A stretch of 64,000 nt of DNA, taken from positions 15,613,923 to 15,677,922 of the forward strand of contig CM034099.1 in assembly GCA_019914945.1 (NCBI GenBank). Direction: 5' to 3'. This document shows positions 48,459-61,382 of the stretch, in pieces. A program made the position numbers and the translations under genes. Source of the DNA: Typha latifolia (lineage: Eukaryota > Streptophyta > Magnoliopsida > Poales > Typhaceae). The notes under the pieces are model-generated. The model saw only the letters and a list, made by a program, of their open reading frames with translations, was not told the DNA's origin and did no database searches. Every line of letters starts with the position of its first letter. Positions within the stretch are counted from its first letter, which is position 1.

Positions 48459-51400
48459 GCACATCCAGCTTCTGTGGCTCTGTTCACCTTGTGGGTCCTC
48501 CTCGTAAAACATATCCGCAAGTCTTGGATTTAATGCTGGCATGGGAAAATCTAGGAATAGAAAGATTTTAAACAGTTATGGGTTCATTGATTGGTATGGA
48601 TTGCCATAGTGGAAAGTGCTCATGATGACACTATCCTTTCTCTGGTAAGCGGAAGAACACCGAAGGAAGAATTCAAATCAAGACTCTTTCTTGATACCTC
48701 TTAAATCATAGACCTAATTCCGGATGCCTCTATTTCACAAGAAGTTCCAGTGTTATCTGATCACAAGTCACAGGATATCCTATGCTGAAAATAGTATATA
48801 AATGCTGCTTACTAGGACGTACTGCAATAGGGTTAGGTCGATCCATGAGTTCAACCAAACCTAAGTGAGTGTGAAAACCGAGGGATGGATCAGGTGTGAA
48901 TTTTAGAGCCTTAATTGAGAGCCTAGATTTGGTGCCCGTCGACCCGCATTGACAAATTCCGGCAATTACGTCAATTCCGTCGTGCACTTTCGGCAATTTC
49001 AATACATATATATATATATAAATGCATCCAACTGCTATGGGTCAACCGGTGCCAAATCCCGATCCAATAACCCAGCCCTACTTAAGTTAGTTTGGCTGCG
49101 AGATTATAAGTTTGCTGATAGAATTTTTATACTGGTGAGAGGATGAGATCACAGCAAGTATGGAATTCTTCAAGAACACTGCAAATGGAGCTCATCAGCA
49201 TTTATTCCTACTTCCTAGTGAATTTGACAGCAGTGTAATACACATGCCAAGAAGATATTGCCAAGCTTCTAAGGAGATGCACTTCACTATTTAATCAATC
49301 ATGAATGAGGTACAAGATGAGTAGTTTGGTAACTATGCTGATGGATGGCAAGCCTGGAATTCTGAAATTACCAGAAACTTGAGGGAATTAAAGGATAATA
49401 GAGTCTGTATTTTTATGAGATTATCATGTGTAGGTGTGAGTACACGGATTCAATTATTGGCCAATACCGATCCTTATTGCCGAAATGCTGTTGATATAAT
49501 CTGACATATTTTATTTTTTAAGCACCCGATCCGGATCCTAAAATCGATAGTTAGAACCTTCGTCTTGACTATTTCATCAATCTTCTGCAATCAAGATTCT
49601 CTTAAATCTTGGGCTGAATCAGAGAAATGAATATTCCATTATATATATATATATATTAACTTAAGTATGCATCGTTATTCTACTATCTATAGATTTCTTT
49701 TAGATGTTGATATTAATTAAATAGTAGGTATATGGGTCAGATAAAAAGGTATCCAAATTAGTATCCCTGTAAACAGACAAGCAAATCTATTATTTTATGA
49801 ATTCGAAAGGCTAAAGAGTAGAATAATTTATACATTTCAAAAGCAGGAAAATCTCAAGGAACTTTGCTGATTTGCAGATTTCGGTGGAGTTTCTCTTCCA
49901 TATTTATAAGGAAAACTGTTTCAGATAATACTTTACAGCATTTAATAGGATAATATTTAAACTCCTGTTTTAAAATATCCTTAATGACAATTATCAAACT
50001 TTTATTTAACTTTTTGAAGGCTTTTCGTCGCCATTAGAGCCACTGGAGAGTATCATTTAGTGCAAAAGGAATGCTTATTTCTCGCATCGAATTGGATATT
50101 TGGTTCAAGTGGTAGAGATACGCACGCTCCACTAATAAAGATAAATTTCTAAGCATCTCGCCCCTCAAAGGCTCCATATTGGCGAGAGCTTCGTGTAAAA
50201 AGACACTCGTTTCTTTTATTAACCACTCAAAGAAGCAACAAGTTTAAAAGACAATTTAGTTCCACTTTGTCTTCTTATCAATAATTTCCACTTGAGGCAT
50301 TTAATCAATGGCCAGTAATCCAAAAGGTCTACTAAGAGGCAACTTGGTTGGGTGGTAATAAAAGGATGAAGTGAAGTTTGCCCACTAACATTTAAACCTC
50401 TGCTTTCACTTTGACGTTTTGACATTGATGAACTTGACTTTGATAGTTATAGGAAGCCTTCTGGAGCAATCCCTTTAATGACATTTGCCTTCCATTGGAA
50501 TAAACATCAAGTAATGTTAACATCTCTCACTTATCATGCTTTTATTTTCTTTTCATCTATGTTTCAGCCTTTTCTCGGAAACGGAGAAAAAGATGATGAC
50601 TTTGTGCTTTACTTTAAGGACAGTGAGTAAAGATATGCAAATATTAAGCCAGAGATATAATATTCAGACAGTAGCAAAAGAATATTTCCAACCAATATGA
50701 GTAGAAGAACAGTTTGAAGAAATAAATGGCTCTTCTACGAAACTCTTGAATGCTATTCTGAAACTTTGTTATAAACTATTATTCGGCTAAAATCATGACT
50801 TGAATGCCAGTGTGTCAGGATATCTAACAGGTTGACTTCACTGTAGCTCATTTATAAACTTTGCGAATACTATTGTGAAATGATTTCAAGTGTCATGCTA
50901 GCTAGATCTTCAACTCTTGTATGCGTCTTAATTTCGCAAGCCAAACTTTGAAAATATATATGCTGCTCTCAACACCAATTAATGTCATTTCATAGAACGA
51001 ATAGAATCAAACATAGCAAAAAAACTTCTTAGAAATATTGGTGCTACTTTTTTTTTTTTTGTACTTCTGGAAGAGAAGCCTCAAAGAACCAAATGGTAGC
51101 CACTCAGAAGAGGCTGGAAGGGATGGATTTCATCTGGAATTAAGGCCTGCTTTTAAAACTATTTCAATTGAAAAGGTATCTCATTGACTCTTGCTGGTTG
51201 AAAAGGGAAAAGTAGATGGAATATATAACTGAGTTAGGTTTTAAGTTCCAGTTGTTAATTCTCACAGTTGACTTTTTATTCAGAACATATTGATATGTGG
51301 TAGTTAGATATAATGGATACATACTGTTTTCATGTATGTTGCTCTGAATTTCTTTTTGAGAGGTGAGAAGGCATAATGGATAGTAAATTAGGCAGAAGAG

Positions 51401-52590
51401 ACTATCTTACATGTTGTTTTTCTTCACATATCCAAGTTTGTCGGCAAAGATGAGGAATGGAAAGGCAATCCAAGAATTTCAAGAATGTGGTTGTCCATAA
51501 TTGCTGATACTTCTTTCTGGAAAGCAAGATAGTGGAAGGGGATCCATGTAAACTTGTTTGGAGTTTTGCTAGGAAGTAGAAGTGTCCATTAGTCTTATCC
51601 CTTTCCCATCAAAAGGTAGCATCTCTTTAGGAAATTTTCTAGTATTTAGTACCTCTACTTTGTAGATTATGGATGGTTTTGTGAATAGAACTTAATATCT
51701 ATGCATTAGAGGCTTTTGGGTACCGTTATCATTGTCTACTTGTGGTTTTATGGTTTCTGGGCATTTATAAAGCTTTTGGATTCCTTAAGGTACTTAAGGT
51801 AGAGGTTTAAGTCCTCAGTGATGACACAAATCTTATTTAACTAAGGAGGGTATAATGTTCTGGCTGTAAGAATATTCTGTTGGGAGAAATCCTCTACGAC
51901 AATTTTCAATATGCCACGAATCAAACAATAATGTGCTCAGATTAGAGATATATGGATCTTCTGTTATAAAAATAAAATAAAAGAAATCGTCGAAAGATTA
52001 TAATCTTAATTGATCTTTCTAGCCCATTAATCACCATTGACGATGTTGAAAAATATTTATGACTTAATAACTTGAGACATTTGATCAACCTAAGCTTTCC
52101 AAAGTTCATAAATTTCATATCATTTTAGCACAACCCACCAGAATAGTGAAGTATTGTTTACCTGCTTGTCACAAACGAAATACTCTCATAACATGCATGC
52201 TCATTATTTGACATACTCTACTGTGATCTTTGTATTAGTATTATTTGATATTGAAACTGGCTAATATAAAAGATGAGGCAACAAAATTCTTGCATCTAAA
52301 TCATGAAACTGGCTAATCTAGGTGTAGCTACAAAATTATTGCACCTAATATAACTCAATTGCAAATCAGACTTAAAACCTCGGTATTATAGAAAATCTCT
52401 AGAACATAAAGCTTTAAACTTAAAAAAATGTTGGAGTCATGAATATTGTAATTACTCAAAGAATAAATATCCAGTAAGCAATATGAAACATTACAGAGCA
52501 GGAAGGTATGTCATTCTATAATCTGTCGAAACTTAATAAACTTTCAGCGAAGGTGTAAACGAATGTCGTCGTGAAATAGATAATCCAATA
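48459..52590. other. Long intergenic stretch, no gene seen
   Basis: No domain or splice pattern is recognisable. A TA run lies at 49006-49020, another at 49641-49656, and a T run at 51049-51060. The open frame at 48730-49002 and others are short. The region at 50300-52590 looks like ordinary AT-rich non-coding DNA. Old, unrecognisable transposon sequence is likely. Confidence 0.4.
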
Positions 52591-52595
52591 TATGC

Positions 52596-53559
52596 TGTTA
52601 GGTTTTTAATTATTGGCAATTGTGTACAAAATATTCTAAGTATATTTTTACATATATATGAGCTTTATACAAGTCTCGAATATCTCTGGTTTGAATAATT
52701 ATAAAATTATTGGAAAAAAATTGTCGAGTTCACACCGCGTTCACAAACGCGTTCGAACGTGGATACTGCGTTAAAACAGACCGAGAGCTGCGTTCACAAA
52801 CGTGTTCAAACGCGGGTACTGCATTCACACAGACCGAGAGCTGCGTTCACACAGACCGAGAGCTGCGTTCACACAGACCGAGAGCTGCGTTCATAAACAC
52901 ATTCGAACGCAACCTGAAGAATTCAAGTTGTCGCGTTCGAACGCACTCGGGCCCATTCGAACGCACCAGAGATCAAGTCATGCCATTCGAACGAACCTGA
53001 GTCGCGTTCGAACGCACCAACGAAGTTTGAAAATATTGGATTCTCGTGATTCAGATAAGACTTGGATTTGACTCTATCTTGGAGATCATATATAAGAATT
53101 GTGATGCCCTATCTCTAGGGTGGTTGAAGAAGCATTATTAAACGAGACTTCTTGAGGCTACATCGGTTCTTCAACTAACAAGGTTCCACTCATCTACAAA
53201 ACTTAATCTCTCGTCTTAAGGGCTATCTAGACGAAAGATCAATCTCGAGGGTTACTGAGGTTGGACTTCAATCACGAGAAACAGTGAATCGTGGGTTCTA
53301 GCGAGCAAGACTGAGAAGAACAAAATCGTTTGGATCGATGGGTTATTTTGTGAGTCAGTCTTGTAACTGCTACTATTCTAGTGATTGGTTTTGATCCGAG
53401 TTTGGATCCGTGGTTTTTTTCCGTTTGGGTTTTTTCACGATAAAATCTTGGCGTTCATCTCTGCTTTCGTTCTTAATATTTCTACGGACTTTTACTTAAG
53501 CGAACAAGTGATATCATTGCCTAGTATTTAGATACATACTTGTGTCTAGAGGTTTTTCA
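52596..53559 (+). repeat. Solo Sirevirus LTR with target duplication
   Basis: A 964-base LTR that begins TGTTAGGTTTTTAATTATTGG and ends ggtttttca, flanked by TATGC at 52591-52595 and 53560-53564. It matches both LTRs of the Sirevirus at 55857-62785 over the start, the TTCGAA palindrome array and the end (gtttagatacatac-like). A 22-base unit (core ctgcgttcacacagaccgag) repeats in tandem at 52841, 52863 and partly at 52885. Confidence 0.9.
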
Positions 53560-53564
53560 TATGC

Positions 53565-54289
53565 AGATGTTTATAGGTTAGTAAACAAATTGAAGGAAAA
53601 GCTTTAGAAATGTTATGGACATAAGCTGCTCAACCAACTTTCTATAGGATGAGAACAACACACACTGATATGAACATATATGATAATGGTCATAACTATA
53701 TTATTAAACAATAATGGCAAATTACAAATTGTATTTAATACTGGTTAGACAAAACCACTTGAGCTCTATACATGAATACAATTGCAACTCTGAAATTAAA
53801 GGTTACATAATTCAGATTGCATGGACAAACACATTGTTGTATTTGCACAGGATTGATTGACAATATGGTAAATTACAAATTGTACCCATGATGTTTCGTC
53901 TAAAATCAAACTACCTTTAAGCTTTTATTTGTATCACTTTATCCCTAGTGGTTTAGACTAATATAAAACTGTTAATTTTTTCATCCAAACTTAATATACA
54001 AATTTTTATTCAAAAAAATATTAGAGGAATGATTATCATCATAATGAAAATTAAAATATCAGAATATCTTTCTCCTTTCAATAAATTTATTCATGTATTT
54101 TGTTACTCAAATTTCAAATATACAGAAAGCAAACAGCAAGGCATTCTTTAAATCTAGGGCTTCGACGCCAAGAGATGAGCAACAATCAACTAGTTAGGTT
54201 TTGTAAACAAAAGGGACCTCATCTTGTCCTTCGTAGCTCAACCAATGCTAGCTCGACCATTGTTAGGGTCAAAAGTCGAATCCACGTTA
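53565..54289. other. AT-rich spacer between solo LTR and LINE
   Basis: No gene or known element is readable; short direct blocks such as atggcaaattacaaattgta recur near 53708 and 53866 with changes. Confidence 0.4.
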
Positions 54290-55851
54290 ATTTGAGCTCC
54301 CATTTTTGGGGGTTTTCCCCAACTAACCCTTTTATCCATCTAAGAAATATAGTCCAATCCCGCACATCGCTACTCAAAATATTCCTTAGCCATTGTCATG
54401 GCCTGCCAAGTGATGAACTCAACTTTGTCCTTTTGCTCTCTCAAAACAAGTTTTATTCCGGATCATCCAATTGGTGGTGGCAACATTAGTTTAGATGCGA
54501 ATCGGGTGATTGGATCACATCATGAGAATATTAGACTTGATGGATCTATACTATTTATTTTTTAATTGATTCATGCTTATATAAGCCCTTAAGGCAAGTT
54601 TAGTTAAGTCATGTAAGCCACTAACGCAAGTTCAATTAAGTCATATAGATATCTAAGACAAGTCTTAGTTTGAGTCGTATAAGTCTTTTTGGGCCAAGTC
54701 TGAGTATGACTCATCATAACTGACCTCTATATATAGAGAGATTGGGCTTTATTCATCTAAGAATTTAAGTATCCAAGCATTGAAAATTAATTAAATTCAG
54801 TTATTTTCTTATTATCGTATTTACTATTTTATCGTAGCCGTTAGATTTTATTTATCTTCATAGGAGTAAATCATAACCGTAGAAGCTTTCCAAGCATTCG
54901 AACCCTAGCCACCACTTTTCTCTAATAGCCACCCTACTATACGGGCGTCCACCACCACCCTTGGTCATCCGCCACCCTCCGACAACTGCTGCAACGTCGA
55001 ATATTTACCGTTCTGGCCTATTTTGATCTCCCTCCACTCTTTTATTTATATTTTTTTTATTAAAATCTTAGATTTAGATGAAATTAGAGCTATTGGAACC
55101 TTAACTCATGAGGCTACCACCACCTAAATTTTTATAATATTTTTGTATGATCCGGATCAGTCCAAATCTGGTCCAAACATTTTTCCCAACTAACCCATTT
55201 ATCCATCCAAGAAATATAGCCCAATCTCGCACAACTCTAGTCAAAATACTCCTTAGCCGTTGTCATGGCCTGCCAAATGATGAATTCAACTTTGTCCTTT
55301 GCTCCCTCAAAACAAGTTCTATTCCGGATCATCCAGATCATCCAAATGAAGATATGCAGACTCTCTATATGATGATTAGAAAAAGATGAGTCTTTATTTT
55401 GGTAATTAATGCAGTTTCTTTGCTTCCCATTCAACTATTATACTCCAATAAATTTATAGAAAACTATAGTATTTGGTCAAATTGAGTTTAAGTGGACATT
55501 GAACGACTACATCCTCATGAATTACATGCTCTTGGCCTGAATTGTGTCATACCAGCTGTCCAACCTGCAAGTTTATTCTTCACTCTAGCCACCAGATCAT
55601 GTTGGTTAGGAATTAGAAAGTGGTTGGGCAAAATTTTAGCACCCAGAGAAATGAAAGGAAACTCAGCCGACTCAATGTTGAGGGCAACACACATAGCATA
55701 TTTGGTATGCCGCTTAGTATGCGTATCAAAATAAATATTTGACTTATCCACATTCATTTTTTGTTGGTAAGGGAGCAAAAAGTGTATAGATAAGCTTTAA
55801 TAGCATGGGTAGACTGGGCAGAAGTCTCAGTAGTAATTAGAATTTTATTTG
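54290..55851 (-). mobile_element. LINE, 3' part, minus strand (continues from 62791-63120)
   Basis: On the minus strand the RT downstream of the catalytic motif reads ILITTETSAQSTHAIKAYL, then MNVDKSNIYFD, FPFISLGAKILPNHFL and VARVKNKLAGWTAG. After an internal deletion the last part reads IWMIRNRTCFEGAKDKVEF and IIWQAMTTAKEYFD. The last segment occurs twice (55180-55350 and 54295-54480), with an LTR remnant between. Stops make it inactive. The upstream half lies beyond the Sirevirus. Confidence 0.75.
54500..55180 (+). repeat. LTR fragment of the non-autonomous family inside the LINE
   Basis: Blocks shared with the LTRs at 31100 and 36773 include ttatcgtagccgttagat, ataggagtaaatc, ccaccacccttggtcatccg and the end gatcagtccaaatctggtc. 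Its first part (54500-54780) is less clear. Confidence 0.6.
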
Positions 55852-55856
55852 CGTAT

Positions 55857-56831
55857 TATTAGACTTTTAGTGTTGGCAATTATGTATAAAATAATCTAAG
55901 CACTTTATACATGTACATAAGCATTTATACAAGTTTTAAAAGTATTCGGATTTAAGAATTTTAAAATCTAGATGAGATAAGTCACTGCATTCGAGCGCAG
56001 TCTCAAGTGTTCGCATCGACAGAAAATGGGTTTCGGCCGTTCAAACACCTGATTAGGCGTTCACAAATACAGAAAACGCGTATTGGCCGTTCGAACGCAA
56101 TATCGGGCCGTTCGAATGCATCGTACATACATTCACAATGCGTTCACACATACAGAGGGGTGTATTTGCGTGTTCGAATGCAATCTGGGAAAATTAAATC
56201 AGCACGTTCAAACAAACTCGGGCTGCGTTCGAACGCACTTTGGAAAATTAGTAAGCATGTTCGAACGCACTCGGACTGCGTTCGAATGCACCCACATAAT
56301 ATGCAAACTTCTAGAGTTACGTGAGTTCTAATATGATTTGAATTTGGCATTATCTTATTAACCTATATAAGGGTTGGAAAGTCCTAACGCTAAGAAGGTG
56401 GTGATTGCTTTTGATAAGAGTTCTTTGAGCTACAACGTTATTCTACCGAAGAAGGTCTGTCTCTTCTACAATGCACCAAGCTTTCGTCTTAAAGGTCATA
56501 TAGACGAACGATCAATCTTGAAGGTTACTGAGATTAGAGATCAATCACGAGAAATAGTGAATCACAGGCTCTAGCGATCAAGATTGAGAAAAACAAAATC
56601 GTGGGGATCGATGGGTTATTTTGTAAGTCAGTATTGTAACTGCTACAAGTTTAGTGATTAGTTTTGATCTGAGTTTGGATTTGTAATTTTTTTCCGTTTG
56701 GATTTTTTATGTAAAAATCTTGACGTTCATCTTTATTTTACTCTTTGGTATTTATTCTGCATATTTACTTAAGCAAAGTATTGAAATTATTACCTAGGGT
56801 TTAGATACATACGCATGTCTATGTTTTTTCA
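55857..56831 (+). repeat. 5' LTR of the Sirevirus
   Basis: 975 bases, starting TATTAGACTTTTAG (first TG worn to TA) and ending gttttttca. The array of TTCGAA-centred palindromes lies at about 55985-56290. Comparison with the 3' LTR shows many point differences, so the insertion is not recent. Confidence 0.88.
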
Positions 56832-56832
56832 A

Positions 56833-56845
56833 TTGGTATCGAGGC
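56833..56845 (+). other. Primer-binding site of the Sirevirus
   Basis: TTGGTATCGAGGC adjoins the 5' LTR end, a slightly changed form of the tRNA-Met complement TGGTATCAGAGC. Confidence 0.75.
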
Positions 56846-56846
56846 A

Positions 56847-59800
56847 GGCTCTCTTACTTATAGAGAGAGATCCGCTTGGCCTGGAATTTTATAGAGATAG
56901 ACAATCTTCTATTAGATATTCTATTCTTGATAGATTAAACTATAGATATTGGAAAGCTGGGAGGAGAGTCTATATAAAGTCTATAGATGAGCGAGTTTAG
57001 TTAGCCGTTGTGAATGGTTGGAGTGCATTGATGCACTTGGTGAATGATAAATTAGTTGAGAAATCTCCTAAGTCTTGAGATAGGTCAAATTATTAAAAAG
57101 TTGGCTAGAATAACAAAACAATTAATGCTATTTTTAGTTGTGTTTCCTCGAATGAATTCAGACGAATATGTACATGTAAGATAGCTAAAGATGCTTGGAT
57201 GATCTTAGAAACTACTTATGAAGGAACCATAGCTTGCTAAGCTTTGAAACTTCAGAAATTGAATACTAGTTTTGAAACTCTCTGTATGGAGGAGAATGAG
57301 ATATTTAAGGAGTTCTATGCAAAGTTAAGTGACATAATCAATTCTAGTTTTAACCTAAGAGAAAAGATTCTTGAGAACATAATTGTTCGTAAGATTCTTA
57401 GGTCTCTCCCAGAAATATTTCAGATGAAAGTTACAGTAATTGAGGAAAGTAAGGATATCAATACAATAAATGTTGAATAATTGTTAACTAATCTACAAAT
57501 ATTTGAGTCCACTCTTTCTAAACCTGGAAGTCCAAAGGTATAGCTTAACTACTGTCGAACAAATTTTAGAGGAGTCGAATGATGACGACAAATTAGATGT
57601 TGAGATATAGGCTATGTTTGTCAAAAAGTTTAATAAATTCTTCAAAAAGCCAAATAAGTTCAATGCTGAGAAACTTGAGAAAAATAAGAATCTTGTGAGT
57701 TCAAATGTTGGGGTGGGTAACAATAATATTTTTTAAACAAAAAACAAAAATCATGATAGTAAATTTGTTGTTTTGAATATTCTAGTTTTGGGCATATTGC
57801 ACAAGAATATCCTAATCGGCATAACAGGAAGGGTAAAGCTATGAAGGTCACTTGGGACAACTAAAATGAGTTAGATGATGATTGTGAGAAAGACTAGGAG
57901 AACTATGTAGCTTTCACCTCCTCTCTTTTTTATACTAATTATGTTGTTGATTCTAGTAGTATAAATGAACAGAAAATATTATCACTTAAATAAAAAGAAT
58001 CTGAGATATAAAAAGTATATAATAATTTGCACCTAGAGTTGTTCGATCTCAAAAAAGCAACCTAAGACTAGTTTAAACACTCAAGGTAATTGAATTGGAA
58101 AGAAATCAATTTGAGGAGATGTACAAAGTGGAACTTGATCATGTCAAAACCCTCACTCAACAATTCGAAGAAGCTAAAGATAAGATGAACACTATAGAGA
58201 TTGAACTAAAGCGATTGCTGAAAGAGGTAACATTTCTAAAAAGAAAGAACAAACTTGACAAGATTTTAAAAGCTTAGATTCCTAGAAAAGATAGGTATGA
58301 ACTTGGATACACTAGTAATTCAAGTAATAAAAAGACTGTCTTTGTTTCTGGCAGTATTCAAAAGAAAGAAAACTTGAAACCTTCATTTGTACCTTCAAAG
58401 TAAACATGGACAAACGTCTCAAAATCGAAGTCGAATTAATAATATGATGAATCTTCAAAGTCACCAAAGGTAAACATAAGACACACTCCTCAACAAAATG
58501 AAAGTAGAAAAATATTTATACCCACATGAAGAGGGAGTATGCTGGAAAGGGAAAGGTAATTCATCCAAGGTAATTAGAAATCCATATTTTCTAAACTCGA
58601 AGACTATGAAGAGGGAGTTGTGACCTTCGAAGACGGTTATTCATCCAAGGTAATTGAAAAGGGAAAGGTAAGTAGGTAAGTACTCCAGGTGTGCTTATAC
58701 TTGGTAATATGAGTATGTTAAAGGCTTGAAAGTGGATTTCCTAAGCATTAGTCAATTTTGTGATAAAAATTATGAGGTAAAATTTTTGAAAAATGAATGT
58801 ACTATTCTAGATCATAAAGGTAATATTATATGTTATGGTTCTAGAACATATGATAATTATTATGTTGTTAGAATTTCCTATAATCTGAAATGTAACAGTG
58901 CTTCTTTGGATATTACAAATTTTTGGCAGCAACGTCTTGGTCATGTGAACCATAAGGAATTATTTAATTTGTCCAAACAAGAAGTGATAAGGAGAATACT
59001 TAAGATGAAGAAAAAGTTAAAAGGAGAGTGTAGTCCACGTCAAGTTGGAAAACAAATAAGGATCTTACATAAGAAAGAAAATACAGCTATCACTGATCAT
59101 GTTTTACAATTAGTTCATATGAACATAATGGGACTGACAAAAAGGGAAAGTATTGGAGGTAAATGATATATATTTTTAATGGTTGATGATTACTCCAGAT
59201 ATACCTGGGTTGCTCTTTTATGTAAAAAGTTCAAAACTTTTAAAGTTTTTAAATCGTTATGCTTGAAGCTGCAAAATGAAAAGTCTACTACCTTAGTTAG
59301 AATTTGATCTGACAATGGTAGAGAATTTGAAAATGAGAGTTATTCTATGTTTTATGATTCTCTTGGTATTAGGTATAAATTTTCAACACCTATAACTCCA
59401 CAATAGAATTAGATTGTGGAGAGAACGAACTGTGTTGTGCAGGAAATGGTAAGGGTTATACTTCATGCTAAGAAAATTCTTCAAAGATTTTGGGACAAAG
59501 CGGTAAATACAACGGTACATGTTATCAATCGTGTCTATCTAAGATCATGTACAAAAATGACAGCATATGAATTATGGAAAGGTAAGAAACCTAGTGTCTA
59601 TCTAAGAAACCTAATGTTAAATATTTTTGAGTGTTTTCTATAGCAAATGTTATATTTTGCATGATTGAAAATATTTGACTAAATTTGACACTAGGAGAAG
59701 CGATGGCATTTTCTTAGAGTATTATAATAATAGTAGAGCTTATAGAGTATTCAATATTAACACTTCTACTGTTATGGAATCTGCTAATATTATTGTAGAT

Positions 59801-60112
59801 GATACCACTGTTAAAAAATCTAAAGTTACTTTTGTTATTGTTCTTGTAGGTATACTTGAAGAAAATAAGGAAAAAGAGTTGACTCTAACAATAAAAAAAA
59901 TGAGGACAAGGTTGAAGAGAACAAAAATGACTACAACATACTGGAATCATCAGCCATAGTAAAATTAAATCATCCACTGTCACAAATTATTAGAGATGTG
60001 AATGAACCAATGAAGACAAAACGACAAATCCAAAACGAGGTATCATTTGATTGCTATACATCTACTTTTGAACCTAAAAATGTGAAGGAATATGGATTTC
60101 TATACATCTACT
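56847..60112 (+). pseudogene. Sirevirus gag-pol, stops throughout, RT and RNase H missing
   Basis: Gag starts with RQSSIRYSILDRLNYRYWKA and IKSIDERV, then a stop where Trp is expected (near 57000), then NEIFKEFYAKLSDIINSSF and ILRSLPEIFQ. The zinc knuckle near 57780 (FGHIAQEYPNR) has lost Cys. A coiled-coil tail follows (58090-58270). The pre-integrase part reads DFLSISQFCDKNYEVKF and FWQQRLGHVNHKEL. The integrase core reads MNIMG (first Asp replaced by Asn), VDDYSRYTWVALL, SDNGREFENES and IVERTNCVVQEM. A last part with SDGIFLEYYNNSRAYRVFN and EPKNVKEY is the stretch just before RT, where the frame ends. Several in-frame stops are visible; it is not functional. Confidence 0.88.
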
Positions 60113-60306
60113 CTTGATATTTGTTGAGCGATTGAACGTGACAAACACGCTTTTTTGGAGTGGAATATGGATTTCAATTAAGGTTTTCATAGTAAATATT
60201 TTTGTGATTTTCTTTTTGTCGTGAGATTTTTTTGGTATGCTTTGAATGTTAAGCGTGGTTGTGTTCTCTCTAGAATACCTAAAAAACCCTCTGTATATGG
60301 TTCGAA

Positions 60307-61382
60307 ATGGTGAATGTCTCTTCCAAGAGGCCAAGGCCCCCTTCTTCGCCATCGTCTTCTCCACCAAAATTTTCATCATCGACTGCTGTAGGAAAGTATA
60401 AGCATAATTTTGGGTCACGCCCGGTGATCTATGAGAGGCAAGTGGCCATATCTGATTTTGCTCCCTTGGGGATGAGAAATTGTTTAATAAGCGTGGGTGG
60501 TTAGAAATTTGCAAGATGGACGAGGCTGCATATGTGGAGGTTGCCCATGAATTTTTTAGTAAGGCAAGTGTTTTGAACCAATGTATACGGTCAACGGTCC
60601 GAGCTGTTTCTATCTACTTGGATTCTGACATTATTTGAATGGAGTTTCATCTTCTAGAGGGTGACTTTGAATATCCTAATTCCGATCCACTTCCCTCTAT
60701 TCAATCTATTGCATGTGATATCTTAGAACAGAGAGAAGAGTGGCAAGGTAATATGATGTTTCATGCCAAGTTGACTTCTATTGCTAGAATGTTGTATTTG
60801 ATCTGTCTTCATAATGTTACCCCGAAGACTCGACACTCTAGCATTAATCATGATCGGGCTTTTCTTCTTTACGCTATGCTTACTGGCGTCTCCATTAATA
60901 TTGTCTCAGTCATGTATGATAGCATCTTATCTGGCAGCATTAAAAGAGGCCCCCGTGAAGGTTTGCCATTTAGAATCTTTATAACCAAACTATGCATGCA
61001 AAGTAGCGTGCGAATTGATTCATCTGAAGTATTTGTCAAGTCGCAAAAATCGTTGGATCGAATAACTATGAGGAGAAGTCAAGCTCATGATCCATCTTCA
61101 TTTAAACCGAGTTTCTTTATCATCACCGCTGACCCAAGTACATACCATGAAGTTTCTTCTGATGATAGTTCTGATAATGAATCTTATGAACCTGAGTGGG
61201 AGTTTCAGTTCATGCATGAGCGTTTTGATCAACTCAGCAATCAAATCGGGAATTTGAAATTGAAAGTTGTTGTGTTTTTTGGGATTCCAGCAGAGTTACG
61301 GGCCGAGCAAGCTCATCAAGGTTCTATGCTTGACAATGTTCTTTCTATTCTTCATCGCATCTTTCCTCCTCCTAGTGCCTAG
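60307..61382 (+). pseudogene. Env-like (third) ORF of the Sirevirus, broken
   Basis: It starts at the ATG at 60307 with a Pro/Ser-rich segment, changes frame near 60470, passes a TGA at about 60636, and continues as a 247-codon open stretch (60639-61382). Readable parts include FNKRGWLEICK, EGDFEYPNSDPLPSIQ, HNVTPKTRHSSINHDRAF, LLYAMLTGVSINIVSVMY and PREGLPFRIFITKLC. This matches the plant 'putative transposon protein' domain found after pol in Sireviruses. Whether that protein is truly an envelope is not established. The C-terminal half ends in a heptad-like stretch (MHERFDQLSNQIGNLKLK). Confidence 0.75.

Noticed and set aside
50110..50150. tRNA-like text (ggttcaagtggtagag)
   Set aside because: No acceptor stem, anticodon arm or second promoter box can be folded around it.
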